Positions 1 through 13,509 of a stretch of DNA of 64,000 bases are shown in pieces (within the stretch, counting starts at the first letter, position 1; each line of letters starts with the position of its first letter). Origin of the DNA: Aphelenchoides besseyi (taxonomy: Eukaryota > Nematoda > Chromadorea > Rhabditida > Aphelenchoididae); assembly GCA_024699855.1 (NCBI GenBank), contig JAMPIQ010000003.1, positions 2,232,001 to 2,296,000 on the forward strand, given 5' to 3'. The notes below the pieces were generated by a model, which was given only the letters and a program-made list of their open reading frames with translations, did not search any database and was not told the DNA's origin. Both the position numbers and the translations under genes were made by a program.

Positions 1-1027
1 TCGGAGATCCTTGAGCGTCTTTCCCGGCGGATACGCTCACTTTCGACCACGTCTAATTTCAGCCAATATCTTTTTGTTTGTCCGATCGCGTAATTGAGAG
101 GTGAACGCGAAAGTTCGCCGGAACGACGCAAAAAATTGGCTTCGATTTACACGAAGTTTTTCGCTCACTTTTCGATTTGCATTCTTTTTTTTTGGGAATC
201 GGTCTTCACAATTTTTGTATTCGAAATCCGACGGCAGTTTGCCGCGTCAGAGCGCGAGAATCGTGTTTGCGGGAAATAAACGAAGAAATTGACACGCCGA
301 GCGACGAATTTTCGGTTGATGTTCACGGCGTGATTTTTGCTGATCTCTCTGCGCCAAAAAAGAAGAAACACGCCGCAAACATTTCGCATCGATGAGCGCC
401 TTGGCGAATTCGCTTGACGGCAGTTGGAGTGGTGGGGGGCGAATTTATTCAAATTCCGAAACCGATCGGTCCGAACGCGTCGGATTTGTTTCCCTTTTTT
501 TGGCAATTGCAAAAACGTTCGGAGGCGCTTTTTTCGCCCATTCGATCGTGGTGCTTTTGTTGCATTATCCAAAAAAGCCCACACACAGCCGCATCGATTC
601 GAGTCGTGTGTTCGTTTTGCGATCGCTCTCTCCTCTGCCTCTTTTCCCCGCTTTTTGGTTGTGAAGGGAAACGCGCGAAAAACGCGAAGACCGTGGAGTT
701 TTTTCGTGGTCGGTGTCCGCTCTTGAAGCGAATTGTGGATTCTGGAGATCGAAGGGATCCGCACGGCGCGCTACGTATCGAATTCCTATTGTTAGCAGCC
801 GAAGATCGCGAGACGCCTTTTCGACGTCGATGTCCACAAACTTTTTGCGTCCATCTTTTTTGCCGTTTTTTCGATCGAAAAACGTCGATTTTCGCGACGT
901 TTTCTGTTTATTTTCCGCGCTTTTGATTCAATAAGTTTTGCTGTTTCAGGCGCAACTTTTGACGCGGTTCCCGAAGAACGGGAAAGTCGAAACCATTCGG
1001 TCCAACGATTTCTTCTGATTTCCCATC
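1..1027 (+). promoter_or_regulatory. 5' region and untranslated leader of the MYPT gene
   Basis: I see no convincing coding region here. Open frames on both strands lack splice sites and family signals. A good acceptor (tgtttcag) ends near 950 and is followed by about 77 bases before the first ATG at 1028, so the last part is probably a 5' UTR exon joined to an upstream leader by cis- or trans-splicing. Confidence 0.4.
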
Positions 1028-4000
1028 ATGGTGCTCGAAGAGGATGAAGAAGCGAAAAACGTGGCCACGCATCACGAGCTGCTACAAAACCGAATGGCCA
1101 TTCAAAAGAACGTGGTCACACAACGTCGCGTAAGTTTCGTTTTCTTTTATCACTTTCCTTATCGTTTTTGTTGACAAACGTGCGATAAATGAAGAAAAAG
1201 ATTTCAAATCGAATTTCTTTTTTGAGCTCGAACGGCGACCCCAAAAACGCGCATTTTCCGTCGACCTTCTTCGCTGATTCAGCGACCGTTTGCCAGAAGG
1301 CCGCGCTGATTCTTCGTTTTTGAGCGTTGAAATTCATCGACGAACGGCCGACACTTTTGACTTGGGCCGTGGAAAGTTCGATTGACAGACGGTTTACGTG
1401 TTCTCAGTTCTGGAGCGGATTCATAGCCGCGAAACCAATTTCGAGATCTTTTCATTAAGAGTTTCGCTAACAGAATCGCAATCAACTCGAACGCCTTTCG
1501 AAATGATGAGCCGTCGCGAATCGTTGACGTTTCTGAACGGGTTGAGAGATGTGAGTTTATGACCGATCGGAATTCAAAACATCACGTTTTTGTCTATGCT
1601 GATGAATAGGAAACGTTCATCTGCGGCTTCTTTTTCAGCGTACACTTTCCCTTCCTCCTCCTCATCTCTTATCGCAATAATGACTGTACCCGCTCGCTTC
1701 GACGTATTTACTTTGCCCTGCGGTCCGAAGATGAATCGCTATTTCGGTTTGTTTATTCGCCTTCAAAGCAATCGCATTTTAAGCGTTTCCGTCGACTCGT
1801 CTTCTTATTCTGCTTGTTCGGACATTTTAACAAACTTTTCAATTTCAATTTTCAGGAACAACTTCGAACGTGGGAATCATCTGAAATGAACAAACTGCCC
1901 GCAGTTCGAAAACCACCGAGCACATCGAGAGTTAAATTCCAAGTGAGTTATCGAGTCATCAGCTTTCACGTTTCGTTGTTTTAGGATAGCGACATCTTCT
2001 TCAGTGCGTGTGTTAGTGGCGATGAAGATGAGGTCGAGGATCTGCTGGAGAAGGGAGCGAACGTGAATACCTCGACGATCGACGGTGTCACAGCGTTGCA
2101 TCAGGTAAATTGAATTCGAATTTCTAGTTCTCATGTTTAGGCTGTCATTGACTGTAAATTCGAAATGGTCCAATTTCTCGTGACAAAAGGTGCGGACATC
2201 AACGCCCAAGACAACGAGGGCTGGACCCCGTTGCATGCGGCTGTTTGTTGTGGAAATATTTCGATTATTCGATATTTGTGCGAAAAAGTAGGTTCTTGAG
2301 ATTATTGCTTGGATTGTGAGATTCAGGGTGCCGACATTACGATCGCAAACTCCGACAAAGAACTGGCCGTTGATTTGGCCGAAGACGACGAAATTCGTTC
2401 GTATTTGGAGGGTCGATTGCAACTGAAGGGTGTGAGTGCCGAAGAGTGTAGAGCGCGTGAAGAACGTGTTATGATGCGCGATTGTATGGATTGGATACGC
2501 ACCAACGACTATCTCGATCGTCCGCATCAGAAAACCGGTGCCACAGCTCTGCACGTCGCTGCGTCCAAAGGGTACAACAAACTAATTGGTTGGTTTCGAT
2601 TTGTTTTCATTTCCATTCGTTTGTTTGTTTTAGCTCTTCTGGTCCAGGCTGGTGCCGATGTTCATGCTCGGGATTTCGAGGGCTGGACACCGTTGCATGC
2701 TGCAGCTTATTGGGGCGAAAAAGAAGCGTGTCGAATCCTAATAACACGTGGTGCAGATATCACTAAACAAACGCTTACGGTCAGTTTGAAATTCCTGTTC
2801 ATTGCGATGATTATCGACGTTTAGGGTCAAGATGTTTTGCGGGTAGCAGACAGCGCAATAGTTGAATATTTGCAACAACTCAACGATCAATTTGCTTCAG
2901 CACGCGACGGGTCAGTGTCTGTATCAGCGACGATTCTGCAGTCAACTGACAACACTCCTTCATCTAACAAGAGGTTTTAGTGCGATTTTCCTTTTCTGTC
3001 TAATTCAATGGGCAACATTTTCTTTCATTAAGCGGGTTCTATCACTGCCAAACCATTGAACGAGTGATGGCTGTGATTTTTGGTTTTTAATAAAGTGAAC
3101 TTTCTGTTTTGCAGTCCTTCTATCTATCCAATTGATTTCAACTTTCCGGATACCTAAAAGGTTTAGCGCGTTTCTCTTGTAGTCAATCTCATTTTCCCAA
3201 CAATTCGTCATCTTTTCATTTCGCTTCTAATTTGACGATTTCAGAACGTCGGTTATTCGAATGAACTCCGATGATAAGGAGTCGGTGAAGAAGAAAGACG
3301 AACATGACGAGAATGTTTCGTTGAACTTCAAACTCCCGCGACGTCGTGACCATTCGGTTTCTTCACCTCCGCCAAAACGACCGGCCGCTACCGTTGCCAA
3401 TTCGGCGACAAATAATTCCGCTACGAACTCGAACGCAAGTCCAGTCGATAACGAGGATCCGAACGAAGAAGTTGACGAAGAAGAGGCGTCGGAAGAGGAA
3501 GAAGACGTGGAAGAAGAGGTCGAGGAAGAGACGACTGAGAGCGAGAATCGAGGTGAGATGAATCTTCAATTTACATCAATTGATTTGTGTTTTAAGAAAC
3601 ATCCGAAGAACCGTCAACTGCTTCATCGACCAGCACTCCCTACACATCGGCAACTCTCTATCTTCCAACCACCTATCGAGTACCCGGAGCAGCGGGTCGA
3701 GATGATGCAAAGAAATGCGAACTATCAAGTGAACAAAAGAGCACATCGACAGCTCAACAGAAAACTGCTCCGACGTCAACGCCTTCGACTTCGCAAGCTC
3801 CCGGTTTTCTATCGTCGTTGACTCATACGATTCAGCCGTCAAATGGAAAGCACACAGCCGCCGAGAATTCGTTCGTTGAATCATCATCGATCACGTACAG
3901 AAAACCGTAAGTTTTTAAAGGGAAGAAGTGTGGATTTTTGGTGAAAGTCTAAACCGTTATGAAAGGGTTTGTTTTTTTAAATTGAGAATTTGGCAAAAGG

Positions 4001-7000
4001 GTTAAGGTGAATGCTTCCCAAACACTTCCCTTCAACTGTCCAGTGTTTGTATTGAAGTTTTTGAGTGTCGACAAAAAACGATATTCGAGTTTTTTGACGT
4101 TACTGTTCGTTCTATCGGTAGACTTAAAAGCTTACGGTTTCCAAACTATCTATGCGTTTTGCTGTTTCCAATTTTGTGGTGAATACTTTTTTCTTTTCCT
4201 CTTTTTAACTTTGTGCTTTGCCCATTTTTCGATTTTTTAGTAGACAACCACAGACCGAAAACAAGTTGACGGCTTCAACTCAAAACTCAACGATGAACGG
4301 AAGCACAACGCCTCTGAATGCAACTCGAAAAGCAATTCAACGGATCAACGCCAATTTGACCGCACCAACGATCGCTTCTGCAACCCGTCAACGTCATGTG
4401 ATTATGTCACGTGTTAATCCGACAATCAATCATCCGCCTCCCGTTCCATCGCCCGTTACATCCAATCCTCCGTGGGTTCAGCCGTGGAAGTCGGGAAATT
4501 CAATTATCGTTGGAAGTAAGAAAACTACCGCCTCAACGCAACCGCGTGCTTCAAGTGTTGCTTCGTCGATGTCTTCTAATGGTACCAATGATCAAGCGGA
4601 GACAATTCAAACATCAAACGCATATCGCAAGTACGCTGCTCAGATCAGGTGTTTTTTTAGTCTTGTGGAGTTTAAGTTTTGCGTTTAGTTCCCTTAGTTT
4701 ACCCGTTTTCTTTCTGTTTTGTCCAAATGTAAAACCCAGTAATCGCTTTCAAACGCAAATTTCAGTTAGGAGTGGGATGGGAACTAAGAAGTGGCTGGCA
4801 GCTTAGTTTCGGTTGTATGATTAGGGGAAACAAATTTAGTTTAAACGGGGCTTCCTGCGTTCAATTTCTGTTTCTAAACTGCTATTTAGATCGTGGCAAA
4901 CTCCACCGCAACAACCAGCACCGCAGAAGGAAAGCGAAGCGGAACGAAAAGCCAAATCGCGACTTCAACGTGCTTCTCGTCGATCAACCCAAGGAGTCAC
5001 TTTGGAGCAGTTGAGTGAAGCCGCAAAACAACAAGTGAGTTAATGTTCTTTACAATAGGGTTTTCACAAACTTTTTTGTTTGAAGTTAAAAAGTTTTCAA
5101 GAACTTTCTTAAACAAAGACATGACGATGACAAGGCTGAGATCTTAAAAACCTTCAATTCTGCTTAATTCATGCTTGAAAGAACCTATGATTTGTAGGTC
5201 AAAACATGTACATACGGAAGTTTTTATTCGTGTAACAGTAATTGGAAGGGTTCTGCTAATGGCCTTTGAGGAATGATTGCGCGATTGTTTTTGTCTGAAG
5301 TTTATTTGCACAATTCGACTGATCAATTAAATCTGAAGGATCATAATCGGAAATTGATCCAACGGTTTCGATCTCATCGAATGACCGGTTTTGAGTTGAG
5401 TGTTCGGAGTAAACAAAGAAAATAAGCCAATCGTTTAACGAAAACAATCAAAAGTTTGATTTCAAGGAGCGAAAATACGTTCACGTGAACCGAAGTTGCA
5501 ATTCGTGTTCTTGACTTTTGACCTCATGTCGTATTTTGTTACAAACAAATCTTCGTCATCGAGTCGTTTCGAGCGGATTCCTAAGGCGGATGCGTACAAT
5601 GGCCGACGGATGGACCGCAACGCAAACATTTGAAAGAAACATAAGCCGCGCAAAACGAAAAATCGGTAAGCGCTTTTGCTGCTCATCTCCAACTGAGCAA
5701 ACGCGATCACTTGGCCTTCCGCTGATGAGTTTCGAACGAACTCGGATTCTGCTTCTCAGTCCGAAGTCTGCAAATCTTGTATTTTGATTTGTTTACGTCA
5801 CAAATCCTTTAATTTCGTTTACATCTTTTCGCGATTAAGTCTTCGAAATCAGTGAAATCTTCTGTTATTAGGAAACGAAATGACTTCGCAAACTCGTTCA
5901 CGTCAATTTGCTCGCGCTTTGCGTTTGGGTCGATCACCATCCTTATCTTACGGTCAGAACTTTTCGACGAATAGTGGAATGACTTTTGGACAACATTTTG
6001 CCCAAACCACTTCGTCGTTGCGACCAACCTCTCCGTCCACTTTTCTCAACGGTCCTTATTCTTCCTCAGCAAAAAGCAGTTCGAGTAGTCAGAATGGAAG
6101 TCGTGATCTGGGCTACACGTCAGGCGGAAGTAACAGTAGTAACGGGCATCAATCCACGTATTTGGAGTCTAGACATCTGATCAGTTCATCGATTCAACGT
6201 CATTCCTCGTTTAATCCGTCCGACTATCGACAACGGGCGCCGCTTTCAACCCCCGATCGTACTCGTTTGTACGTGAACGAGAACTCGGCGTTACAAAAAC
6301 AAACAAGTTTGGCAAACTCTACAGCTCGCCGATCAATTTTCACCAAATGCCGACGATCAGCGTCGTTGATGAGTCGCTACAAGCCAAAACAGACTCGTTT
6401 CTCCTTGGACACTAATCCTTGTGTTTTGAGCATTTACGTTGCTGAACCTCCAAAATCAAAAATCGTTGAAGACGAGTCACCAACTAACGAATCAAAGGGA
6501 ATTTTAAAGAAAGCCAACAATTTTTACGGCGGACAAGTTGAATTGATGGAAAGCGATGAAGACAATCCATTGGACGATGAAGAGTTTGATGAGATTGATT
6601 CTGTTGATGAGGTAGTTGAAGGGTGAACAAATGATCTTTTTTCTTTCCTCTTATTCTTAAGAGTTCAGTCATCTCGTTTGTTGTGTTCATTCTAGATGGG
6701 GCTTATAAACTCAGTGTTCTTACTCATGGGTTGGTTTTCAGAGCGTTTCGGACGACGGTTTCAAGCCGCCGGTTATTCCACGTATTCCTCCCGCTTCATA
6801 TGCATCAACAGGTAGCGGCACAAATTTGGACGAGAAGAATCAAAACGGAGTTGGTTTGAAAGGAGCGACTTTTGGTTCTACCGGAGATTCACATTACAAA
6901 TCGCTCTACGAAAAGGTTCTCGACGAAAATGAGCGTTTGCGGAAGCACGTTGACGAGTTGAAAAGCCAACAGACGAGACTACAAGAGCAGGTACAACATT

Positions 7001-7706
7001 ATTGAGTATTCACAATATTAATCGAACTTTCTAGGTAATTCGACAGCCTTCAACAGATGTCGCGGGAGTACGGAGAGCGTACAGTTCGAGTTTAAGCGGA
7101 AGCAGTCATTCGCCAAGTCCAAGTGCACCGAATTCAAATACGATGAACGAAACAGAACGACGAAATTACGAGCGTCGCATCAACGAGTTGGAATACGAGT
7201 TGCAGGTTTGTGTTTAAAAGAAGAGCTGAAAACGCTTGATGTTAATTTCAATCTTTTTTATTTTCTACAGAATCTTGCATCTCTGATGAACGAAAATTCG
7301 CGTTTAAAATCGGAAAACAACGCGTTGATTCGAGTCCTGTTGAAAACGAATCGAACTGATCTTAGGTAGAGAGTTCAGTTAGAGATTTTGTTCACTTCCC
7401 TCGGTTAATTAATCTTAATCCCCGGGTATTTCATTCACAGCCATCCCCATAGTTAGTGCGTCCATTCCTTGTATTTTAGTTCCATTCCTTCTAATCACAT
7501 AGTCGATACTGATCGTTTGTTTTCAGAAGGTCAAACAGCTACAATCGGATCACAAACGATTGAAGGACGAGAATAACGCACTGATTCGCGTCATTTCTAA
7601 ACTATCCAAAGATTATCCACGTGCTACATCGGCAAATTCGCTTTCTTCCGCTTCGACGGGCACATCGCTCCCGACGGCAACGGCCGTCAACACGACATCC
7701 AAATGA
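1028..7706 (+). CDS. mel-11: Myosin phosphatase targeting subunit (MYPT1/PPP1R12 family)
   Basis: Regulatory subunit that brings PP1 catalytic subunit to myosin light chain and opposes Rho kinase in actomyosin contraction. Seen: a PP1-docking RVKF motif (codons 1928-1939); ankyrin repeats in exons 1985-2104, 2141-2287, 2327-2588, 2634-2779 and 2825 onward, with the paired EGWTPLHAA signatures of MYPT; an acidic stretch near 3460-3545; the ROCK inhibitory site RRSTQGVT with its Thr codon at 4987-4989; and a C-terminal coiled coil (6742-6990, 7035-7205) ending in a leucine zipper (7527-7706) with the family signature RLKDENNALIRVISKLSK. Introns are about 36-45 nt where clear. One junction, between exon end 5034 and exon 5872-6611, does not keep frame; an exon ending at 5664 supplies the right phase into 5872 but I found no phase-matched acceptor for it. 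Identity is secure; isoform structure is less so. Confidence 0.93.
1503..1550 (+). CDS. mel-11: Alternative first coding exon of the MYPT gene
   Basis: Begins with two consecutive ATG codons and ends at a gtgagt donor in phase 0. It therefore splices into the same acceptor (exon starting 1856, encoding the segment before RVKF) as the first exon at 1028-1129, which is also phase 0. It would give a 16-residue N-terminus instead of a 34-residue one. Inferred from frames and splice sites only. Confidence 0.5.
3088..3093 (+). terminator. Intronic poly(A) signal in the MYPT gene
   Basis: An AATAAA hexamer sits in the intron after the last ankyrin exon. If the donor at 2911 is not used, the frame continues 23 codons past the splice point to a TAG at 2978-2980, about 110 bases before this signal. 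Together they could make an ankyrin-only short form. Confidence 0.4.
7271..7369 (+). CDS. mel-11: Alternative 3' coding exon of the MYPT gene (zipper variant)
   Basis: Starts after a ttttctacag acceptor in phase 0, the same phase as the exon at 7527, and ends with its own stop. It encodes 32 residues including RLKSENNALIRVLLK, clearly a diverged copy of RLKDENNALIRVISK in the next exon. Each exon can follow the shared exon 7035-7205 and each ends the protein, so they are mutually exclusive 3' ends that arose by tandem exon duplication. Known background: vertebrate MYPT1 also makes leucine-zipper variants by alternative 3' splicing. Confidence 0.7.
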   Translation, partial: NLASLMNENSRLKSENNALIRVLLKTNRTDLR

Positions 7707-8008
7707 ATTCATTCGTCAGAATCTTGTACAATCTAGATATTCTTGTCATTTTTCATTGGATCGGAAGTCATTCTTTTTACGCGTATGTAAAGTTATTTTG
7801 TCGATCAATAAGCAAAAACACATCCCTCGAATCGAAGTTTCTTTGTTTTCTTTCATCACTCTTGTGCATAATCCCAAATTTCCAATTTCTGTAGTATTTC
7901 AATAGAACACAATTCTCTGGGTCGTTAACTATAAATTTGTGTACGCAATTAAACTCTAATTTCGAAGCAATCTAGCAAGTTTATTGACGTTAAACACGAA
8001 GCTAATGG

Positions 8009-8302
8009 TCAGGTTTGTTTTTCCATGGTTTGTACCAGACGCCAACGTTGAATTTGAGCGTAGATCTCGTAGGCGATACTCCCGATGCCGTAGCCGAAAA
8101 CAAGGGATCCGATGATTGACAACATGATGGACTCGAGAGGGTTCGAGCAATGGTCATGTCCGGAAGTTGATGAAAGTGTTTGGGCATTTGAAACAATAGT
8201 GAACTGTGTAAGCTGAAAAAATTTCGGTGTGCATATCAAGTGGCTTACCGTACAGAAAACAAGTGATACGGAAACAAAACAACGAATTGTCGACACAATC
8301 AT
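8009..8302 (-). CDS. Small secreted or membrane protein, unknown
   Basis: About 85 residues in two exons (8302-8249, 8212-8009) separated by a 36-nt intron (gtaagc ... ttttttcag). The intron is a multiple of three with no stop, so an unspliced reading is also open. The N-terminus is hydrophobic (MIVSTIRCFVSVSLVF), consistent with a signal peptide, and a second hydrophobic segment lies around residues 41-59. An AATAAA on the minus strand (complement of 7980-7985) follows the stop closely. The gene converges on the MYPT 3' end. No family recognised. Confidence 0.55.
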   Translation of the reverse strand: MIVSTIRCFVSVSLVFCTVSHLICTPKFFQLTQFTIVSNAQTLSSTSGHDHCSNPLESIMLSIIGSLVFGYGIGSIAYEIYAQIQRWRLVQTMEKQT

Positions 8303-8478
8303 CGATTTTGTCTGCTTAGTTCAAGGCCAAGGAACAGACAGACGCCAACGAAAGCGTAAAAATGACTACAAAGCCTTATTTCGTTACAGAACTCTGATTA
8401 TGCAAATCTCAAACGATGATCACAGACAGTCACTGCACGTTGAATTGCGTTTATTCACGTTCAGTTCGCACAAATCGA

Positions 8479-8775
8479 TCAATTAGCGAATTTGGCATTA
8501 CAGAAAGATTGATTGCAAAAACACGTCTTTCCGTTCTTGTCCTTCTGACATCCATCACTATGTTGCGTTGGAGCGCAGTCCATTTCGTCCACTTTTGACG
8601 CTCCACGTTTGAAGTGATAGCGACAGGTGGAGCACTCGATTACCGTGCGATTTGTAGTCGTAGATTTGGAACAATTTACGGCATTTTGACAATAACATGA
8701 AATTCGTTGTGGAGAGGCCGAAATAGCGACCGTAAGTATCGTTAGAACGACAACAAGCTGGACACAAACGAACAT
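8479..8775 (-). CDS. Secreted cysteine-rich protein, Ly6/three-finger-like
   Basis: About 98 residues. I chose the ATG at 8775 because it begins a clean signal peptide (MFVCVQLVVVLTILTV); the frame is open further upstream. The mature part has ten cysteines, beginning CYC and ending with a closely spaced cluster and a terminal Cys-Asn (CFCNQSFCN), the usual signature of Ly6/uPAR three-finger domains. N-glycosylation sequons are present. There is no obvious C-terminal hydrophobic tail for a GPI anchor. A minus-strand AATAAA (complement of 8450-8455) lies just past the stop. Ligand unknown; the fold assignment rests on cysteine pattern only. Confidence 0.6.
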   Translation of the reverse strand: MFVCVQLVVVLTILTVAISASPQRISCYCQNAVNCSKSTTTNRTVIECSTCRYHFKRGASKVDEMDCAPTQHSDGCQKDKNGKTCFCNQSFCNAKFAN

Positions 8776-9002
8776 GATCAAATGAAAAGATTGAACATTC
8801 GAATAAGAACGGAAGCATTTTACGTGAGTCATTTTATTTAAGACAATTTTCTGATTCATCTATAAAATGTTGAGGTTTCAGAAGGATTGTTAAGACCACA
8901 TTGTAACAAGTTGAGAATGCGGTTAATCCTGGAGTATAATCAACATAAAACCAATCAATGAGATTCAATCGAATGCTTTTATTGTCACTTCACCGACAGG
9001 AA

Positions 9003-10951
<1,949 letters not shown>

Positions 10952-10955
<4 letters not shown>

Positions 10956-11136
10956 TGAACGGTGTAGACAACGAAATCGTTTCGTTCGTTCAATCGAACG
11001 ATGTAGACGTCGCGAATCACGCGAATGAGTTTGTACGGACAATTGAGTACGTTGACGGGACCAATGAATCGGTGAGCGTTGTCGATGGGTTGCACCACGA
11101 ACACCCGCCACCTTGAATTCGCAATGAGCTGACCAC
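10952..11136 (-). CDS. Possible upstream ORF overlapping the kinase start
   Basis: After an attag acceptor at 11138-11137 a frame stays open for about 61 codons with protein-like composition (for example RWRVFVVQPIDNAHRFIGPV). It ends in a TGA that overlaps the kinase ATG (ATGA at 10955-10952). I found no ATG for it in the nearby upstream sequence, so it would need a distant first exon. It could equally be noncoding 5' UTR. Confidence 0.2.
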
Positions 11137-11313
11137 CTAATCAATGAAAGTGAATCACAAACTGAGTCGTTGAGATGCTTGAAAACTAGAAATGCAAGTT
11201 CAAAATGATGCAAATTTTGGGCTGATTATAGAAGCTTGAATTCTTTTTGTTTCACATTACCGCATTCCTATTGACCATCTTTTGGTGTGTGGTTTTTATT
11301 GCAAACAAACGCA

Positions 11314-12238
11314 ATGTTTTGGCTTTTGATGTTGATACAAGTGCTTTGTTCGGCAACAATCAGTGCTTTTGTGACGTTCGGATGCATTCAAAAGAAGCAA
11401 GAAAACACAAACATTTCGGCTCCACCATTGGATGTTCGACCAAACAAAGCTCAAGATCAGTTTGGTCAGAAAAAGGTATTCGAATAGAAATGATCGTGTT
11501 CTCTACGTCAACAGTTTCAGGTTCCAGCCATTTACGCAAAGAACAAGATACAAAAGAACACTCGTTTGCACGGCTCAATCAACCCAAAACCAGGAGTCAG
11601 CAAAACCTTCACTGGTGGAGAACAAGCTGTGAGTTTATAGAGAAGTCGAACGGAGATCATTTAAGATTAAAGGTGTTTGACAAAACAAGCAAAGTCAAAT
11701 TGTCTTTGAATCGGAAGGTCGAAAAGAAGCCGAAAAACGAAGAGAAAGATGCCATGGACAGCGAACGTGACCAGAAACGGACACCTGCGACACCCGTTCC
11801 AAGCAACGATCAAAACAAACTCACGGGCAGTCGATTACCGAACAAAAACGGATACGACGAATTGAATCCGAATGCTCCGGTCAATTCCGAAGAAGGTGGT
11901 CACAAATCGACTTATAAGGACAACAAAGACGGTGGATACGACAATCTGGATCCGAATCAAGTTGACGCTCAAAACCGTAAGTACGTGATTGTTCTTCAAC
12001 ATTCTGACCAGAAATTTTAGTGATAGTCCCGGACGATGCAAGAGCGAAGTTTGAACATGTCAACGTGCCTCAACCGGTGCTTCAAAAATTAACTCCTGTA
12101 GTTCAGAGCGATGTGAAAGCAAAGACCGTTGAAAAACAATTGAAAAGCAAACGCAATCAGACTCCCAGAGCTGGAAAATCGACCTTAAAAATCGTTTTCG
12201 ATCCAACTCAAGAACAATCTAAACATCCACTCGAATGA
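11314..12238 (+). CDS. Membrane or secreted protein with tandem YxxL motifs, unknown
   Basis: About 263 residues in four exons (11314-11475, 11521-11628, 11673-11976, 12021-12238). It starts with a strongly hydrophobic segment (MFWLLMLIQVLCSATISAF), either a signal peptide or an anchor. The rest is Lys-rich and polar, with a duplicated element GYDELNPN and GYDNLDPN about 28 residues apart. AATAAA follows the stop at 12247-12252. It is divergent from the SH2 kinase gene, with 358 bp between start codons, so the two may share a promoter. A second frame from 11247 is open through both first introns and also begins hydrophobically; I prefer the spliced model because its splice sites are good. Function unknown. 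Confidence 0.6.
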
Positions 12239-12534
12239 TTTTCGAAAATAAAACGCTTGTACCACCAATTTCTTTGCTTTAAAAGATTGATGACTTCTAA
12301 TCACACAAATGTGGTTATGAAAGTACACAAAATTTTTATTCGAAAATGTTCCTCAACGAATTCAAACGGAATGCCAAGTTTGGCTAAACGTTACCCACGC
12401 TTAAGTAGTCGTTAGGTGCGTCTTCGACGCTTTTTTTTGATTTGACCGTGTTTCTTATTGCATTAAATAAAGTTTATTAACTCAGGTTGGAGAAATTAGT
12501 ACCATAAGCCTAATCGCTCCGAACAACGATTGTG

Positions 12535-13509
12535 ATGGTGAGTTTTCAACGTTCTTTCTTTACTTCTCTCAGAATACTTTAATGTGTATTTTACGATTTC
12601 AGACACCCACTGCTCGCAAACAATCTTCGTCTAGCCGTCGCTTGAAGGCGCCATCCAAAACACTGAAGTTCGAAGGTTCCAATTCGGAAACTTATTACAC
12701 CATTCACAACATCAATCCTCCAAACTATCGACAACCTCAGGCGGGCTGCTTTCGTTGTACGAAGTGCGAAGAATTCTACAAAACCGCCAAGGAACGAAAC
12801 AATCATGAGATCTCCGTTCACGGTTTTTGTCGGTCCGAAAAATACTTGACACGTGAAATCGAAGCGGAATACGATCAAGAAGTTGTAACCTTCTTTATCC
12901 CATTTATTCGCTGTTTTCAGGAAACCGTCAAAACATCGGCTTCTTCAAAGACCCTTTTGTCCGATACATCCATGCTTTCTGTGGACGCTAAATCGATTAT
13001 CAGCGCAATGCGGAAATCTCTGACAAGCATCTACTTTGATTACGAGGTGGCCAGCTTAAAGTCAATCGGCATTTAATGTGAATTTTACAGCGTGGTCAAG
13101 ATTTAGGACGAATTATCGTGGAAAAATGGAAAAAGAAGCTCGACTGCAAGCTGCTGGTCATTCGAATTGCGCAACCAGAATTGATGGAATCATTCGGATT
13201 GAAGGCACCGGTCTGTAAAGCCGGCATGATGCGTATAGGAAAAATGTACAGCAGTCAGCGTTCAGTGATCTTGTGCTACAGCAGAGAGGAGGATGAAGGC
13301 ATAAAAAGCTTCTTGATGACCCAGATGAATCCGCACATTTTCTTCAATGAGCTACTAACAGAAATCCTCGCATCTTTGGGCCCCTGTCTTGTGGTTGCTG
13401 ATCACAACGATCGTAAGTCTTTCTTTCCAATATCTTATTTGAGTTGTTCGTTGCAGGAGTTGCGTTCTCCAATGCCCGTGAGAGCACACACAACCTCGTT
13501 TTTTATTAA
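12535..13509 (+). CDS. C2H2 zinc-finger protein of an uncharacterised nematode family
   Basis: About 261 residues. The start codon ATG (12535-12537) is followed directly by an intron (gtgagt ... tttcag), then exons 12603-12884, 12921-13046, 13091-13412 and 13457-13509. One classical C2H2 finger is visible (CTKCEEFYKTAKERNNHEISVH). The C-terminal half (from IYFDYE to VVADHNDR) matches the gene found in both arms of the palindrome (19054-19671 and 21378-21995), including an intron at the same place after the IYFDYE/IYYDFDF motif. The last exon differs between copies. AATAAA is at 13701-13706. The donor of the second intron (gtaacc) is weak. No known function. Confidence 0.65.

Noticed and set aside
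165..764. 199-codon minus-strand frame in the MYPT 5' region.
   Set aside because: Arg/Lys-rich composition by-product, no splice sites, no family signal, and other frames are open as well.
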